Shown: positions 16,604 to 25,827 of the stretch, piece after piece
Layout of the letters: each line of letters opens with the position of its first letter
Numbering within the stretch: the stretch's first letter is position 1
NCBI GenBank assembly: GCA_030637515.1
Contig: DAOWGM010000002.1
Location: forward strand, 18,070 to 82,069
Source: Bacteroidales bacterium
Lineage (GTDB): Bacteria; Bacteroidota; Bacteroidia; Bacteroidales; UBA12077
DNA: 64,000 nt
Direction of reading: 5' to 3'
Translations under genes and position numbers: made by a program
The notes under the pieces: generated by a model
The model's database searches: none
What the model was told of the DNA's origin: nothing
What the model saw: the letters and a program-made list of their open reading frames with translations, nothing else

Positions 16604-18427
16604 TTAAGCAAATATTTGCAGATCGTGCAGTTTTTTGTAGACTCCTTGTTTTTTTATAAGATCATTATGCTTTCCTCTTTCAACAATTTCGCCTTCGTGC
16701 AACACACAAATTTCATTAGCATCACGAACAGTTGATAAACGGTGTGCAATTACAATTGAAGTCCTGTTTTTCATCAATTTAAATAAAGCATCTTGAACAA
16801 GTTTCTCCGATTCAGTATCTAAAGCCGAAGTTGCTTCATCTAAAATTAATATAGGAGGGTTTTTTAATACAGCCCTTGCAATGCTTATTCTTTGTCTTTG
16901 ACCTCCAGAAAGTTTACTTCCACGATCACCTATATTGGTTTGATAACCATTCTCTGTTTGTAAAATAAATTCATGAGCATTAGCCACCTTTGCTGCTTCT
17001 ATAATTTGTTCTTCGGTAGCTGATTCCATCCCAAAAGCGATATTATCATAAATTGTATCGTTAAATAGAATTGATTCCTGACTAACAATTCCCATTAAAT
17101 TTCTTAGTTCTTTTATTTTTAAATCCTGAACACTATTTCCATCAATGTGGATTTCGCCTTCAATAACATCATAGAAGCGTGGAAGTAAGTCAACTAGTGT
17201 AGATTTACCAGAACCAGATTGGCCAACTAAAGCAACTGTATTTCCTTTTTCTATTTTGAGATTAATGTTTTTTAGAACGTAATCTTCTATATATTTAAAA
17301 CTTAGATTTTTGTATTCAATACTATTGGTGAATTCTGTTATGCTTTTTGCGTTTTGTTTTTCTTTTATTGAAATATCAGCATTAAGAATATGATCAATAC
17401 GATCCATTGAGGCCATTCCTTTTTGAACATTATAATTTACAGTTGATAATTCTTTCGCTGGTGGAATTATTTGTGAAAAAATTACTAGATATAAAATGAA
17501 ATCAGCAGGATTTAATAAAGATGAATCTCCTAAAACCATATTACCTCCATACCAAAGAAGAATAACAATTACCGATGTAGATAGAAATTCGCTTAAAGGA
17601 CCAGCAAGATCCTTTTTTCTCCAGATCCTATTCATTAATCGTGTATATGAGTTATTCTCATCCTGAAAACGATTATCTATTTTATCTTCAGAGTTAAAAG
17701 CTTTTATAATACGTAATCCAAATAATGATTCTTCAATGTACGATAAAAGCAAGCCTAATTTTTGTTGACTTTTAGCAGATTTTTTCCGTAAAGATTTACC
17801 AATTTTCCCAATAATTAATCCGGTTACAGGTAGAAGTACAAGTACAATCAATGTTAATTTAAAACTTATAGCGAATAATGATATCAGATAAATAATTATA
17901 GTAATTGGAGCTTTTATTGCACCAAAAAGAGAGCTAACAACTGTAGTTTCAACTTCTTGAACATCGCTGGTCATTCTTGATATTATATCGCCTTTTCTTT
18001 CTTCGGTAAAATATGAAATCTGGAGATTAAGAATTTTTGTATTAAGTGTATTACGAAGATCTTTTACAACTCCTGTCCTGATTGGGATCATTGCAAGCCT
18101 GCTAGAATATAAAAAGAAGGTTTTAAATAACACCATAACAACAAGTATAAGACTGACAGCAAGTAAAGCTTGTTTTTCGCCACTTGAAACCATCAGTTGA
18201 CTTAAGAAATAGTTGAAATTATGTTTTATAGATTCAAAATTAGAGACATCAGTAACAACTGCTTCGTTTACAACTGGCTGAATCTTGAAAAGTATTTGCA
18301 GGAATGGAGTAATCATTATAAATGATCCCAGTGAAAATACTGTTCCTAATAAAGCAAAGAAAATGCTTAGTAATACTCTAAGTGAATAAGATTTTACTAA
18401 TTTAAAAATTCGTGAAATTATTTTCAT
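16604..18427 (-). CDS. ABC exporter, fused membrane and ATPase domains (MsbA-like)
   Basis: 607-aa half-transporter with six membrane helices in residues 1-335 and an ATPase domain at about 355-607. Walker A GQSGSGKST lies near 398-406, the Q-loop in IVSQESILF, the signature LSGGQRQR near 507-514, Walker B LILDEATSALD near 526-536, and the H-loop in IVIAHRLSTV. The layout matches lipid flippase MsbA and related lipid or peptide exporters; the substrate is not determined by sequence. It should act as a homodimer in the inner membrane. It is monocistronic, with a -7 box TACCTTTG (18460-18453, minus strand) 25 bp upstream of the ATG. Confidence 0.85.
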   Translation of the reverse strand: MKIISRIFKLVKSYSLRVLLSIFFALLGTVFSLGSFIMITPFLQILFKIQPVVNEAVVTDVSNFESIKHNFNYFLSQLMVSSGEKQALLAVSLILVVMVLFKTFFLYSSRLAMIPIRTGVVKDLRNTLNTKILNLQISYFTEERKGDIISRMTSDVQEVETTVVSSLFGAIKAPITIIIYLISLFAISFKLTLIVLVLLPVTGLIIGKIGKSLRKKSAKSQQKLGLLLSYIEESLFGLRIIKAFNSEDKIDNRFQDENNSYTRLMNRIWRKKDLAGPLSEFLSTSVIVILLWYGGNMVLGDSSLLNPADFILYLVIFSQIIPPAKELSTVNYNVQKGMASMDRIDHILNADISIKEKQNAKSITEFTNSIEYKNLSFKYIEDYVLKNINLKIEKGNTVALVGQSGSGKSTLVDLLPRFYDVIEGEIHIDGNSVQDLKIKELRNLMGIVSQESILFNDTIYDNIAFGMESATEEQIIEAAKVANAHEFILQTENGYQTNIGDRGSKLSGGQRQRISIARAVLKNPPILILDEATSALDTESEKLVQDALFKLMKNRTSIVIAHRLSTVRDANEICVLHEGEIVERGKHNDLIKKQGVYKKLHDLQIFA

Positions 18428-18509
18428 TTGTAAACTGATTTATTTTAAAATGCAAAGGTATTTAAAAAATACTATAATCTCGATTATTAAGTCACTCTAT
18501 GCAATTATA

Positions 18510-18540
18510 TTGTAATAGTTGCTTCTTTTTTATACTTTTG
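18510..18540 (+). promoter_or_regulatory. Bacteroidota-type promoter for the FkbM methyltransferase gene
   Basis: TTG at 18510-18512 is followed after 20 bp by TACTTTTG (18533-18540), which fits TAnnTTTG exactly. The ATG is 39 bp downstream. Confidence 0.6.
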
Positions 18541-18579
18541 ATCTGCCTTTGAAATAGTGGTAATTTTATTATTTGCAAA

Positions 18580-19383
18580 ATGAAAAAGAAGATTCTAAAG
18601 CGTACTTTTAAAAGAAATACACATAACGCATTTTTTAGTGCATTAGCAGGATTTGGCAGATCAATGAACAGATTTTATGAGAACCGAAATCATGATGTTT
18701 ATAGTAATGGAGAAGCCACCCTAATAAAAAAAATAAGTAAAATTAATCCTAAAACAATATTTGATGTTGGAGCTAACATTGGAAGTTATAGTTTAATTGC
18801 TAATGAACATTTAAAAAATGCTACAATCTATTCATTTGAACCTGTGCCAAGTACATTTGAGCTATTAAAGAAAAACACTGAGCATATTTCAGAAAATACT
18901 ATTATTCCTGTGAATAAGGGGCTTTACAAAGAAAATAAAAAACAATTTATTAATATTTATCCTGCACATACTCATTCATCTTTATTTGATATTAAGGGAG
19001 GGAAACATGCTGTAAAAGAACAGGTTGAAATAGAATTGATTTCGGGGAATAGCTTTATACAGGAAAATAATATAGAATATATTGATTTTTTGAAACTGGA
19101 TGCCGAAGGTGCTGAAATGGATGTTTTACATGGTTTCGAGGATGCTTTGAAGAATAAAAAAGTCAGATTAATTCAGTTTGAATATGGCTATATTAACATA
19201 ACAACTAAAAACTTACTGGTTGATTATCATGACTTCTTTGCAAAATATGGTTATGAAGTTGGTAAGATATATCCTAAAAAAGTTGAATTTAAAAAATACA
19301 ATATATATCAGGAAGATTTTATTGGTCCTAATTTTATTGCAATTCATAAATCGGATCATGAATTAAAAGAGTTGTTATCTTAA
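18580..19383 (+). CDS. FkbM-family SAM-dependent methyltransferase
   Basis: 267 aa with the FkbM Rossmann-type fold. The SAM-binding motif DVGANIGSYS is near 60-69, FEPVPSTFELLKKN near 87-100 contains the acidic residue that binds the ribose, and the family-typical FLKLDAEGAEMDVL lies near 169-182. The family O-methylates sugars in surface polysaccharides and natural products. Between an MsbA-like exporter and an O-acylation locus, a role in modifying surface glycans is plausible but inferred. It has its own promoter and is convergent with the MBOAT gene. Confidence 0.85.
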   Translation: MKKKILKRTFKRNTHNAFFSALAGFGRSMNRFYENRNHDVYSNGEATLIKKISKINPKTIFDVGANIGSYSLIANEHLKNATIYSFEPVPSTFELLKKNTEHISENTIIPVNKGLYKENKKQFINIYPAHTHSSLFDIKGGKHAVKEQVEIELISGNSFIQENNIEYIDFLKLDAEGAEMDVLHGFEDALKNKKVRLIQFEYGYINITTKNLLVDYHDFFAKYGYEVGKIYPKKVEFKKYNIYQEDFIGPNFIAIHKSDHELKELLS

Positions 19384-19406
19384 TAATATTTTTTAGAAGA
19401 ATCTTA

Positions 19407-20942
19407 TTAAAACTGAAAATAAATAAAAGGTTGTATCTCAGATGATTTTACCTGATAAAGGATGAAAACGATAAAAACTACAATCAAAATTTTCACAATA
19501 ATATGTGATTTTATAAACCAACCCCGATAGCTTTCCTTAAACGAAGATGGTAACCAATGGATTACAAGTCCGGCGGTAATTAATAATAAGATTTTGTAAT
19601 AAGAAGAAATCATTATTGGAACCAAGGCAGGTTGAAAATTTAAGAATATTTGTCTGATCATATCGTTTGCTGTTTCCATTGATTCTGCCCTGAAAAATAT
19701 CCATGCTATGGTTACGAGGTGGAAAGTAGTAAATACAGAAACAAACCGAAGAAAAATATTCTTATTTGATTGGGAAGTATAATATTTACTTAAGGATAAA
19801 TTTAATTTTACCCAAAGCTTATGAATAACTAAACCTAAACCATGTATTCCGCCCCAGATAACAAACTGTATATTTGCTCCATGCCATAACCCTCCGAGCA
19901 GCATTGTAATCATTAAATTAATATACATTCGTGTTTTTCCTTTTTTGTTACCTCCAAGAGGAATGTATAAATAATCTCTTAGCCACGATGAAAGCGAAAT
20001 GTGCCATCTGTGCCAAAAGTCGGTAATATTAATTGCTTTGTAAGGAGAATTAAAATTTATAGGGAGTCTGAAACCAAGTAACAAAGCAACTCCTATTGCA
20101 ATGTCAGTATATCCTGAGAAATCGCAATAAATCTGAATTGAATATCCGTAAACGGCCATTAAGTTTTCAAAGCCTGTAAAGGATGTTGGTGCATCAAAAA
20201 TACGATCAACAAAATTGATAGAGATATAATCAGAAATGAACATTTTCTTAACTAATCCATTAAGGATGAGGAATATTGCATGTCCAAATTCTTGTTTTGT
20301 TAATTTAAACTTTTGATATAATTGAGGAATAAACTCTGCTGCACGAACAATCGGTCCTGCTACCAATTGAGGGAAAAATGAAACATAAAATCCAAAGTCG
20401 ATAATGTTTTTAACAGGTTTAAGTTTTTTACGATAAACATCAACCGTATAACTTATAGTTTGAAACGTGTAAAAAGAAATCCCAACAGGTAATATAATTC
20501 GTGAAATATTTAACGACGAACCTGTTAAATTATTTGTCCAGTTTGCAAGGTGGTTTACTACTGTAAAATTCGTGTTAAGTACTGAATTAAAAATATCTGT
20601 AAAAAAGTAGGTGTATTTAAAATAACCCAGTAAACTAAGGTTTATTATCACACTACATGCTACAAACAACTTTTTTCTTAAATCTGTTTTTGCTGAATAG
20701 ATTAGTTGACCGAAAGAATAATCAGCTATTGTTGAAAATATTAATAAAGTAAAAAAATATCCGCCCGATTTGTAATAAAAGAACAAACTCATAAAAAACA
20801 ACCATGCGTTTCGTACATGGTTCTTTTTATATATGATAGAGTAAACGGTTAAAATAAAAGCAAAAAATCCCCAGAAGAAAAGCCCGGTAAAAAGCATTGG
20901 TTTTTCTTCAGAATAGATTAATATGTCTTTTATAAATTCCAT
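19407..20942 (-). CDS. MBOAT-family O-acyltransferase (AlgI/PatA/DltB-like)
   Basis: 511-aa multi-spanning membrane protein. The signature WHRWHISLSSWLRDY lies near 306-320 and the catalytic histidine sits in GGLWHGA near 351-357. N-terminal and C-terminal hydrophobic helices give about ten or more spans. AlgI-type members move acetyl groups from the cytoplasm across the membrane for O-acetylation of alginate, peptidoglycan, cellulose or other glycans. The start codon lies inside the end of the upstream SGNH gene (13-bp overlap), so the two are translationally coupled. The two SGNH-type neighbours probably complete the acyl transfer on the periplasmic side. The glycan substrate is unknown. 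Confidence 0.88.
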   Translation of the reverse strand: MEFIKDILIYSEEKPMLFTGLFFWGFFAFILTVYSIIYKKNHVRNAWLFFMSLFFYYKSGGYFFTLLIFSTIADYSFGQLIYSAKTDLRKKLFVACSVIINLSLLGYFKYTYFFTDIFNSVLNTNFTVVNHLANWTNNLTGSSLNISRIILPVGISFYTFQTISYTVDVYRKKLKPVKNIIDFGFYVSFFPQLVAGPIVRAAEFIPQLYQKFKLTKQEFGHAIFLILNGLVKKMFISDYISINFVDRIFDAPTSFTGFENLMAVYGYSIQIYCDFSGYTDIAIGVALLLGFRLPINFNSPYKAINITDFWHRWHISLSSWLRDYLYIPLGGNKKGKTRMYINLMITMLLGGLWHGANIQFVIWGGIHGLGLVIHKLWVKLNLSLSKYYTSQSNKNIFLRFVSVFTTFHLVTIAWIFFRAESMETANDMIRQIFLNFQPALVPIMISSYYKILLLITAGLVIHWLPSSFKESYRGWFIKSHIIVKILIVVFIVFILYQVKSSEIQPFIYFQF

Positions 20943-22204
20943 TTATTTAAGTTAAGGGGTTCATTTTGTGAATCCCCTCTTAAAAGGAGGGGATTGTTTA
21001 AAGTACTATTTTCAATCATTTTCATTAAAGCATTAAAAAATAGTTCTCCCTGAATTTCATATCCAGCTCTCTTAAAATGAAGTTTATCTTCACCACTTAA
21101 TCCTTTTTCATACCATTCCAAAATTGATTGTTCTCCACCCATAATGGTGTAAAAATCCCAGAAATTTAATTTAAACTCTTTGCAAACTTTTAATATGTTA
21201 GCATTAACATCTTGAATATTTGGATTTAAATATTTTCTATTTTTAAGATGGTCGTTGGCAGTAACTAAAATAATTGCTGCACTTGGAGAAACATCACGTA
21301 TCTGATAAATCAGATCTTTCAAAATATATTCATGTTCTGTTTTACGAAAATCAGCATCATAAGCTTCATTTGTTCCGAGAGAAATAATTATTAAATCAGG
21401 ATTAATCATTTTAAGATGTGAAGAAAAGTAATCGTATTGTAAGTATGATTGGGCAGTTGCTCCATTAACTCCTATTGTATGATAGTTAATTTGCGATATT
21501 GTGTTTTCCAGAAAAATTCCATATAACTCAAACTGACTATTTTCTGGTTGATTAATTTCAATAGAAATGGAATCTTCAAGTGTTGGTAGCTCAATTAAAG
21601 AGTATCCATCGAAGGTTTCAGCCTTTTTATTGTTTATTTGAATAATTACTTCTTCGTTTGAATTATGCAGGATTTTTATCTTATTAAAATAATATTTTGC
21701 AGGATAATCATACTTAAAATTCCGCATTTTTATACTAATTGTAACAGCTGTATCTTTTGTTTGTACAGTTATTCCGGACAATCCCAATTTACAGATCTTT
21801 TCTTTGTCGATATTTTTGCACCACTCCCAATTGCCCGAATAATTAACTTTAAAAAAGAAAGGATTATTTGTTTCGGCAATAGTGTATGGGAATATAAAGC
21901 CAGGAGCAGCAAACGAATCATTTGAAAACTGCATAAATAATTGTTGCTTTATTTTCTCTGTAAAAAATCCCGCTTGTAAATGTGAATCGCCAATGTGAAC
22001 TATTTGTAATACTTGTTTTTTATTTGTCTTTAGATTATTAAATTTTTGAGTAAAATTATTTAAACAGGAATCATTTCCAGGATTGGTTATGAAATTAGCT
22101 TCGCATTTAATAAATGGTAAAGAATCACAGAATTCCTGACTCTTAACAGATAAATTAAGAACGTTTAACAATATGATAATTATATAGAATCTGATTTGAT
22201 TCAT
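20930..22204 (-). CDS. Secreted SGNH/GDSL-type hydrolase or acyl carrier protein (AlgJ/PatB-like)
   Basis: 424 aa with a signal peptide (1-22). SGNH block I is IHIGDSHLQAG near 69-79 with the nucleophile Ser. Block III is represented by SLGTNEAYD, which contains the Asn. Block V is DKLHFKRAGYE near 374-384 with the Asp-His pair. Together with the adjacent MBOAT protein it fits two-component O-acetylation systems. It follows the related SGNH gene by 1 bp and overlaps the MBOAT start by 13 bp. The last 24 residues or so are odd: they are encoded by a GC-rich hairpin element and look added to the domain. Hydrolase versus transferase activity is not decided. Confidence 0.82.
   Translation of the reverse strand: MNQIRFYIIIILLNVLNLSVKSQEFCDSLPFIKCEANFITNPGNDSCLNNFTQKFNNLKTNKKQVLQIVHIGDSHLQAGFFTEKIKQQLFMQFSNDSFAAPGFIFPYTIAETNNPFFFKVNYSGNWEWCKNIDKEKICKLGLSGITVQTKDTAVTISIKMRNFKYDYPAKYYFNKIKILHNSNEEVIIQINNKKAETFDGYSLIELPTLEDSISIEINQPENSQFELYGIFLENTISQINYHTIGVNGATAQSYLQYDYFSSHLKMINPDLIIISLGTNEAYDADFRKTEHEYILKDLIYQIRDVSPSAAIILVTANDHLKNRKYLNPNIQDVNANILKVCKEFKLNFWDFYTIMGGEQSILEWYEKGLSGEDKLHFKRAGYEIQGELFFNALMKMIENSTLNNPLLLRGDSQNEPLNLNKWNL
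20955..20995. repeat. Overlapping hairpins at the SGNH-MBOAT junction
   Basis: Arms 20971-20979 and 20987-20995 (AATCCCCTC/GAGGGGATT) pair perfectly across a 7-nt loop. The left arm can instead pair with 20956-20963 (GGGGTTCA) with one bulge, so two mutually exclusive stems exist. The element encodes the C-terminal tail of the SGNH protein and ends 13 bp from the MBOAT start codon. It may be a captured interspersed repeat or a translational control element. Confidence 0.7.
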
Positions 22205-22205
22205 A

Positions 22206-23738
22206 TTAAGGTTTCGATTCTTTTATATAAAAATTATAATCATTCATTAAAGCTTCGTAAAACATTTTTGAAATTACAACAGAACCTTTCCAGGTAAAAT
22301 GAGTAAAATCTGTTCTTGCAAGAGCAGGATTTGTATTTACCCAAGCAGGCATAGAGTTTTCACCTCCCATTGCTTCATACATATCCCAAAATGCACAATC
22401 GGCTTTAAATGCTGCATTTTTTTGAGCTTCTCTTATTTTTTTAATATTTGGATATGAAACATACTTGTCATTTTTTTTCTGTGACATATCGGATACACCA
22501 ATAACAATTATACAAATATCGGGTCTAAGACTTTTAAGTGTTTTTAATTGCTTGTAAAATTGCTTTTCGTAATATGAATAATCATCGGTAATATAAGGAA
22601 CCAGATTAACACCAAATTGAAGAATTATTAATTTTGTATTTATTTTCTGATACATTGATCGTAAAAATGCAAGATCTGTTTTTGTAAAGTCAATTCCGCT
22701 ACTTCCGCGCAAAGGAATGTTGTCAACAGCAACTCCTGAATGATCATCCAGTGCAATCCCATAAATATCAGGACTGTCTTCACCCTTAAAACTTACTGTA
22801 ATTTCATCCAGTGCTCCGTCAATGTCCCATGAAATTGTGTTTAGTTGTCTTGAAACAGGAATCATCTCTGCGTCCAGAGTTTGATCTTTGTATTTTAATT
22901 CTGCAATAAAAGGACCTTCATTAAATCCGTAAAAAACTCTACATTGTTTAAATTTCCTGGTTCTTTGATAGGTTATGTTAGATTTACGAAGATTTATTTC
23001 CCCATAATACATGGTATTGTCAAATGAGGTTAAAGGAGTAAATCGTCCAAAACTCATTAATGCTCCTAATCTTTTATGAGATATGTTTTCATTTTTTATA
23101 TTTTGAATAGTATAACGTTCCCAGCTTCCACTTAATTTAAGATCCATTGATAAATTGGTTCCTTTAATAATTACAGGAGTAAACATACCAATTCCGGTTC
23201 CTCCGAATTTTTTTTGTAACTCATTTCGAATATATGAAGTTATCCGGTCTCCTTCAATCTGAGAATCACCGTAATGCAAAATTCTTATTAATTCATTCGA
23301 TGTTTTGAGATTCTTAAGATGATTGAAAAATGGATATAAAACAGACCTATTGTTTTCTGGATATTCTAAGTGTTGTCGGATTGTCCCTGGCTGCTTTTCA
23401 GGAGTGCTTGTTTTTAAAGAATCATTCAATATTAAGCTATCAAGTGTTATTTCAGCTTTTAAAGAATCGGGTAAAATATGAATGCTATCATTCAATTCTT
23501 TAATTGTATCTTCAATTATATCTTCAATGTTTTCTGTAATTTCTGTTTGGTGTTGCGCGAGAATTTCAGATATATCAGCGTATTCTGATTCTTCAACGGT
23601 AAATAGACTTTGTATATCAGGAAATTTTAAAATAAGACTATTCCCGATTTTAATACCTTCTTTAGGAAATACAAAGGAAAATAATGAAAGCATGAGGAAA
23701 ACAACAATTAAAAAGAGTAGAGTTTTATATGGTTTCAT
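22206..23738 (-). CDS. Membrane-anchored SGNH/GDSL-type protein of the O-acylation locus
   Basis: 510 aa with an uncleaved-looking N-terminal membrane segment (about 7-25), a low-complexity linker to about 140 containing repeated 'DSL' units, and an SGNH domain: LHYGDSQIEGDR near 153-164, LQFGVNLVPY near 370 and DFTHFTWKG near 475-483. Block III keeps Asn (GVN) but not the usual Asp, as in AlgJ/AlgX-like and PatB-like relatives. It is a distant paralogue of the next gene, which starts 1 bp after its stop. A decayed copy of its 5' third lies at 24559-24965. Role: probably periplasmic acceptor-side step of MBOAT-dependent O-acylation (inference from context). Confidence 0.8.
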   Translation of the reverse strand: MKPYKTLLFLIVVFLMLSLFSFVFPKEGIKIGNSLILKFPDIQSLFTVEESEYADISEILAQHQTEITENIEDIIEDTIKELNDSIHILPDSLKAEITLDSLILNDSLKTSTPEKQPGTIRQHLEYPENNRSVLYPFFNHLKNLKTSNELIRILHYGDSQIEGDRITSYIRNELQKKFGGTGIGMFTPVIIKGTNLSMDLKLSGSWERYTIQNIKNENISHKRLGALMSFGRFTPLTSFDNTMYYGEINLRKSNITYQRTRKFKQCRVFYGFNEGPFIAELKYKDQTLDAEMIPVSRQLNTISWDIDGALDEITVSFKGEDSPDIYGIALDDHSGVAVDNIPLRGSSGIDFTKTDLAFLRSMYQKINTKLIILQFGVNLVPYITDDYSYYEKQFYKQLKTLKSLRPDICIIVIGVSDMSQKKNDKYVSYPNIKKIREAQKNAAFKADCAFWDMYEAMGGENSMPAWVNTNPALARTDFTHFTWKGSVVISKMFYEALMNDYNFYIKESKP

Positions 23739-23956
23739 TCAATGTGCACTTTCATTTTGATTCCTAAATATATCAATATTTCTTTTAATTGAAAGGATTT
23801 GCAATAGAAGAATTCCTAAATCAAAAGAACATCTGTTGTAGAACAGATGGTATCATTGATGAGTTAAGTATATTTGTTGAATTAGAATCTAATGATGAAG
23901 TTTTTTGCTAACAAAATATTTTGTTGTGATAATATGTAAATAGGAAATAATTCGAA

Positions 23957-24550
23957 ATGATGAGGACACCAACACTTATTTTTGCTTTAATTTTAATAAT
24001 TGCTTTGTGTAATAAAGTTCAAGCCAGAAATGATAGCACAAGTTTATTTACGGGAGGAATGTTGCTTCATTCCGGCTACATTAAAAATAATAATTCATCA
24101 TATCAGGTTGATGGTTTATGTTTTGGCTTAGGAGGGAAATTGGCTTTTCATATTGGCAATCATTTAAGGTTGGGATCTGAGGGTTTTTCGTCAAATGTAA
24201 ATTATCAGAATAACGATGGATATCATAAATTGGGTTATGGAGGATTACTAATTGAATATCAATTTCTACCAAAGAAAATTACGCCGGTTTTTGGGTTTGC
24301 TGTTGGTGCCGGAACTATAAAAGATTTATATGTTCTTCAGGGCAATATAGATGATAATAAATCTGATGAAGTTATATACAAAGTGTATGCAGTATTACTG
24401 GCAACACCTTCAATAAGTTTAGAATATGCTTTGAGTGAAAAAATTAAGATTGCTTTAAGGTTGGATTACATGATTAACTTAAACAATGAATATCAAAATG
24501 ATTTTGCTTCCGGTCCCAGAATTCATTTAGGAGTTTTGTTTGGTAAATAA
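23957..24550 (+). CDS. Small outer-membrane beta-barrel-like protein
   Basis: 197 aa with a Sec signal peptide (1-23, ending VQA-RND). The mature part alternates hydrophobic and polar residues with many Gly and aromatic positions (LCFGLGGKLAFHIGNHLRLGSE, LGYGGLLIEYQFL, PVFGFAVGAG) and ends with an RIHLGVLFGK-type terminal strand, all typical of small 8-stranded barrels in Bacteroidota. No specific family can be named. It sits alone on the plus strand between the intact SGNH gene and its truncated duplicate, so it may have been caught between the two copies when the duplication arose. Confidence 0.65.
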   Translation: MMRTPTLIFALILIIALCNKVQARNDSTSLFTGGMLLHSGYIKNNNSSYQVDGLCFGLGGKLAFHIGNHLRLGSEGFSSNVNYQNNDGYHKLGYGGLLIEYQFLPKKITPVFGFAVGAGTIKDLYVLQGNIDDNKSDEVIYKVYAVLLATPSISLEYALSEKIKIALRLDYMINLNNEYQNDFASGPRIHLGVLFGK

Positions 24551-24558
24551 AGGATATT

Positions 24559-24965
24559 TTAATTCATTCGATGTTTTTAAATTTTTAAGATGATTGAAAA
24601 ATGGATATAAAACAGACTTATTGTTTTCTGGATATTCTAAGTGTTGTCTTATTGTACCAGGTTGCTTTTCAGGAGTACTTGTTTTTAAAGAATCCGGTAA
24701 AAATCTGGATGCTGTCATTTAACTCATTTATTGTATCCTCAATTATATCTTCAATATTTTTTGTTATTTCTGTTTGGTGTTGAGCGAGAATTTCAGATAT
24801 ATCAGCGTATTTTGATTCTTCAGGTGTAATAATACTTTTTATATCAGGAAATTTTAAAACAAGACTTGGAGTAATTTGAATACCTTCTTTCGGGAAAACA
24901 AAGGAAAGCAAAGAAAGTACAGTAAAAACAATAATTAAAAAGAGGAGCGTTTTATAAGGTTTCAT
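24559..24965 (-). pseudogene. Truncated duplicate of the 5' third of the SGNH gene
   Basis: The minus strand from 24965 encodes MKPYKTLLFLIIVF..., nearly the same as the first 88 residues of the gene at 22206-23738. It then has a 45-bp in-frame deletion between two copies of TTTAAAGAATC and a 1-bp insertion that shifts the frame, continues in the new frame as DSLKTSTPEKQPGTIRQ, and breaks off at KTSNEL, just before the GDS catalytic block. Homology also extends about 47 bp upstream of the start (to about 25012), so the promoter region was copied too. The remainder of the 595-bp gap 24551-25145 shows nothing else I can support. Confidence 0.88.
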
Positions 24966-25145
24966 TCAATTTGTACTTTCTGTTTGATTCCTAAATATAT
25001 CAATATTTCTTTGAAATAATAGTGATTTTAAATGTTAAACTACAATGATCAAAATTTACAGTGTCAATTCTATTTTTTTTAGAAAACAATTTCATATTTT
25101 CGCCAGATAATTTTTACAAGTTAATTGATCAATATTAAAAGCATC

Positions 25146-25691
25146 ATGAACAATCATAGAGAATTCAGACAAACTTATTTAGGAGCAGCTCCTCATTCAT
25201 TAGTTGTTGGAACCCTTTGGGTTATAAGTGGAATAGTTTCAAATTATACATCTACAATGTTTACTATTTTGTTTTTCTTTTTTGCAACTGCAATAAATTT
25301 TCCAATCGGAGAGTTGGTGAGAAAGTTAATGAAAGTTCCTGGTAAAATGAGTAAGGATAATAACTTAGCTAAATTATTTCCTTTATTAAGCCTTACAATT
25401 CCTTTAAGTATACCAATGGTTTTTATGGCTTGTCAATATAATATAAATTGGTTTTTTCCGGCATTTGCTATTTTGGTTGGAGCACACTATCTGCCTTTTG
25501 TTTGGGCATACCAAATGCCAACATTTGCAATATTAGGAGTGTTAATCGTTGTGTCCGGCAGTTTTATCGGGTATTATTATCAACAATCGTTTGATCTTGC
25601 AGCTTATACAACAGGTAGTTTAATTATATTGTTTGGAATTATTCATTTCATAATAGTTAAACGTGAAATCAGACTTTCACAGGTAGTTTAA
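25146..25691 (+). CDS. Multi-pass integral membrane protein
   Basis: 181 aa from ATG 25146, which I prefer to the in-frame TTG at 25125. About six hydrophobic helices are visible (for example VVGTLWVISGIVSNY, IPLSIPMVFMACQY, AILGVLIVVSGSFIGYYY, GSLIILFGIIHFIIV), with short loops and a cytoplasmic-looking basic segment (KLMKVPGKMSKDNN). The N-terminus REFRQTYLGAAPHSLVVG and internal pattern resemble a small uncharacterised membrane family (possibly DUF7010), which I cannot confirm. It is monocistronic; a TATTTTCG -7-like box lies about 45 bp upstream. Confidence 0.7.
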   Translation: MNNHREFRQTYLGAAPHSLVVGTLWVISGIVSNYTSTMFTILFFFFATAINFPIGELVRKLMKVPGKMSKDNNLAKLFPLLSLTIPLSIPMVFMACQYNINWFFPAFAILVGAHYLPFVWAYQMPTFAILGVLIVVSGSFIGYYYQQSFDLAAYTTGSLIILFGIIHFIIVKREIRLSQVV

Positions 25692-25827
25692 AATTAAAGC
25701 TTATAAAAGGAAAACCAGAGAAGCGATAAAACAGAAATAATTCTAAAATTAATTATTGAATTAAACTTTATATTTTAGTATTGTCTAATTATAACGGATC
25801 TTATATAATTATTTCAATATTATTATC

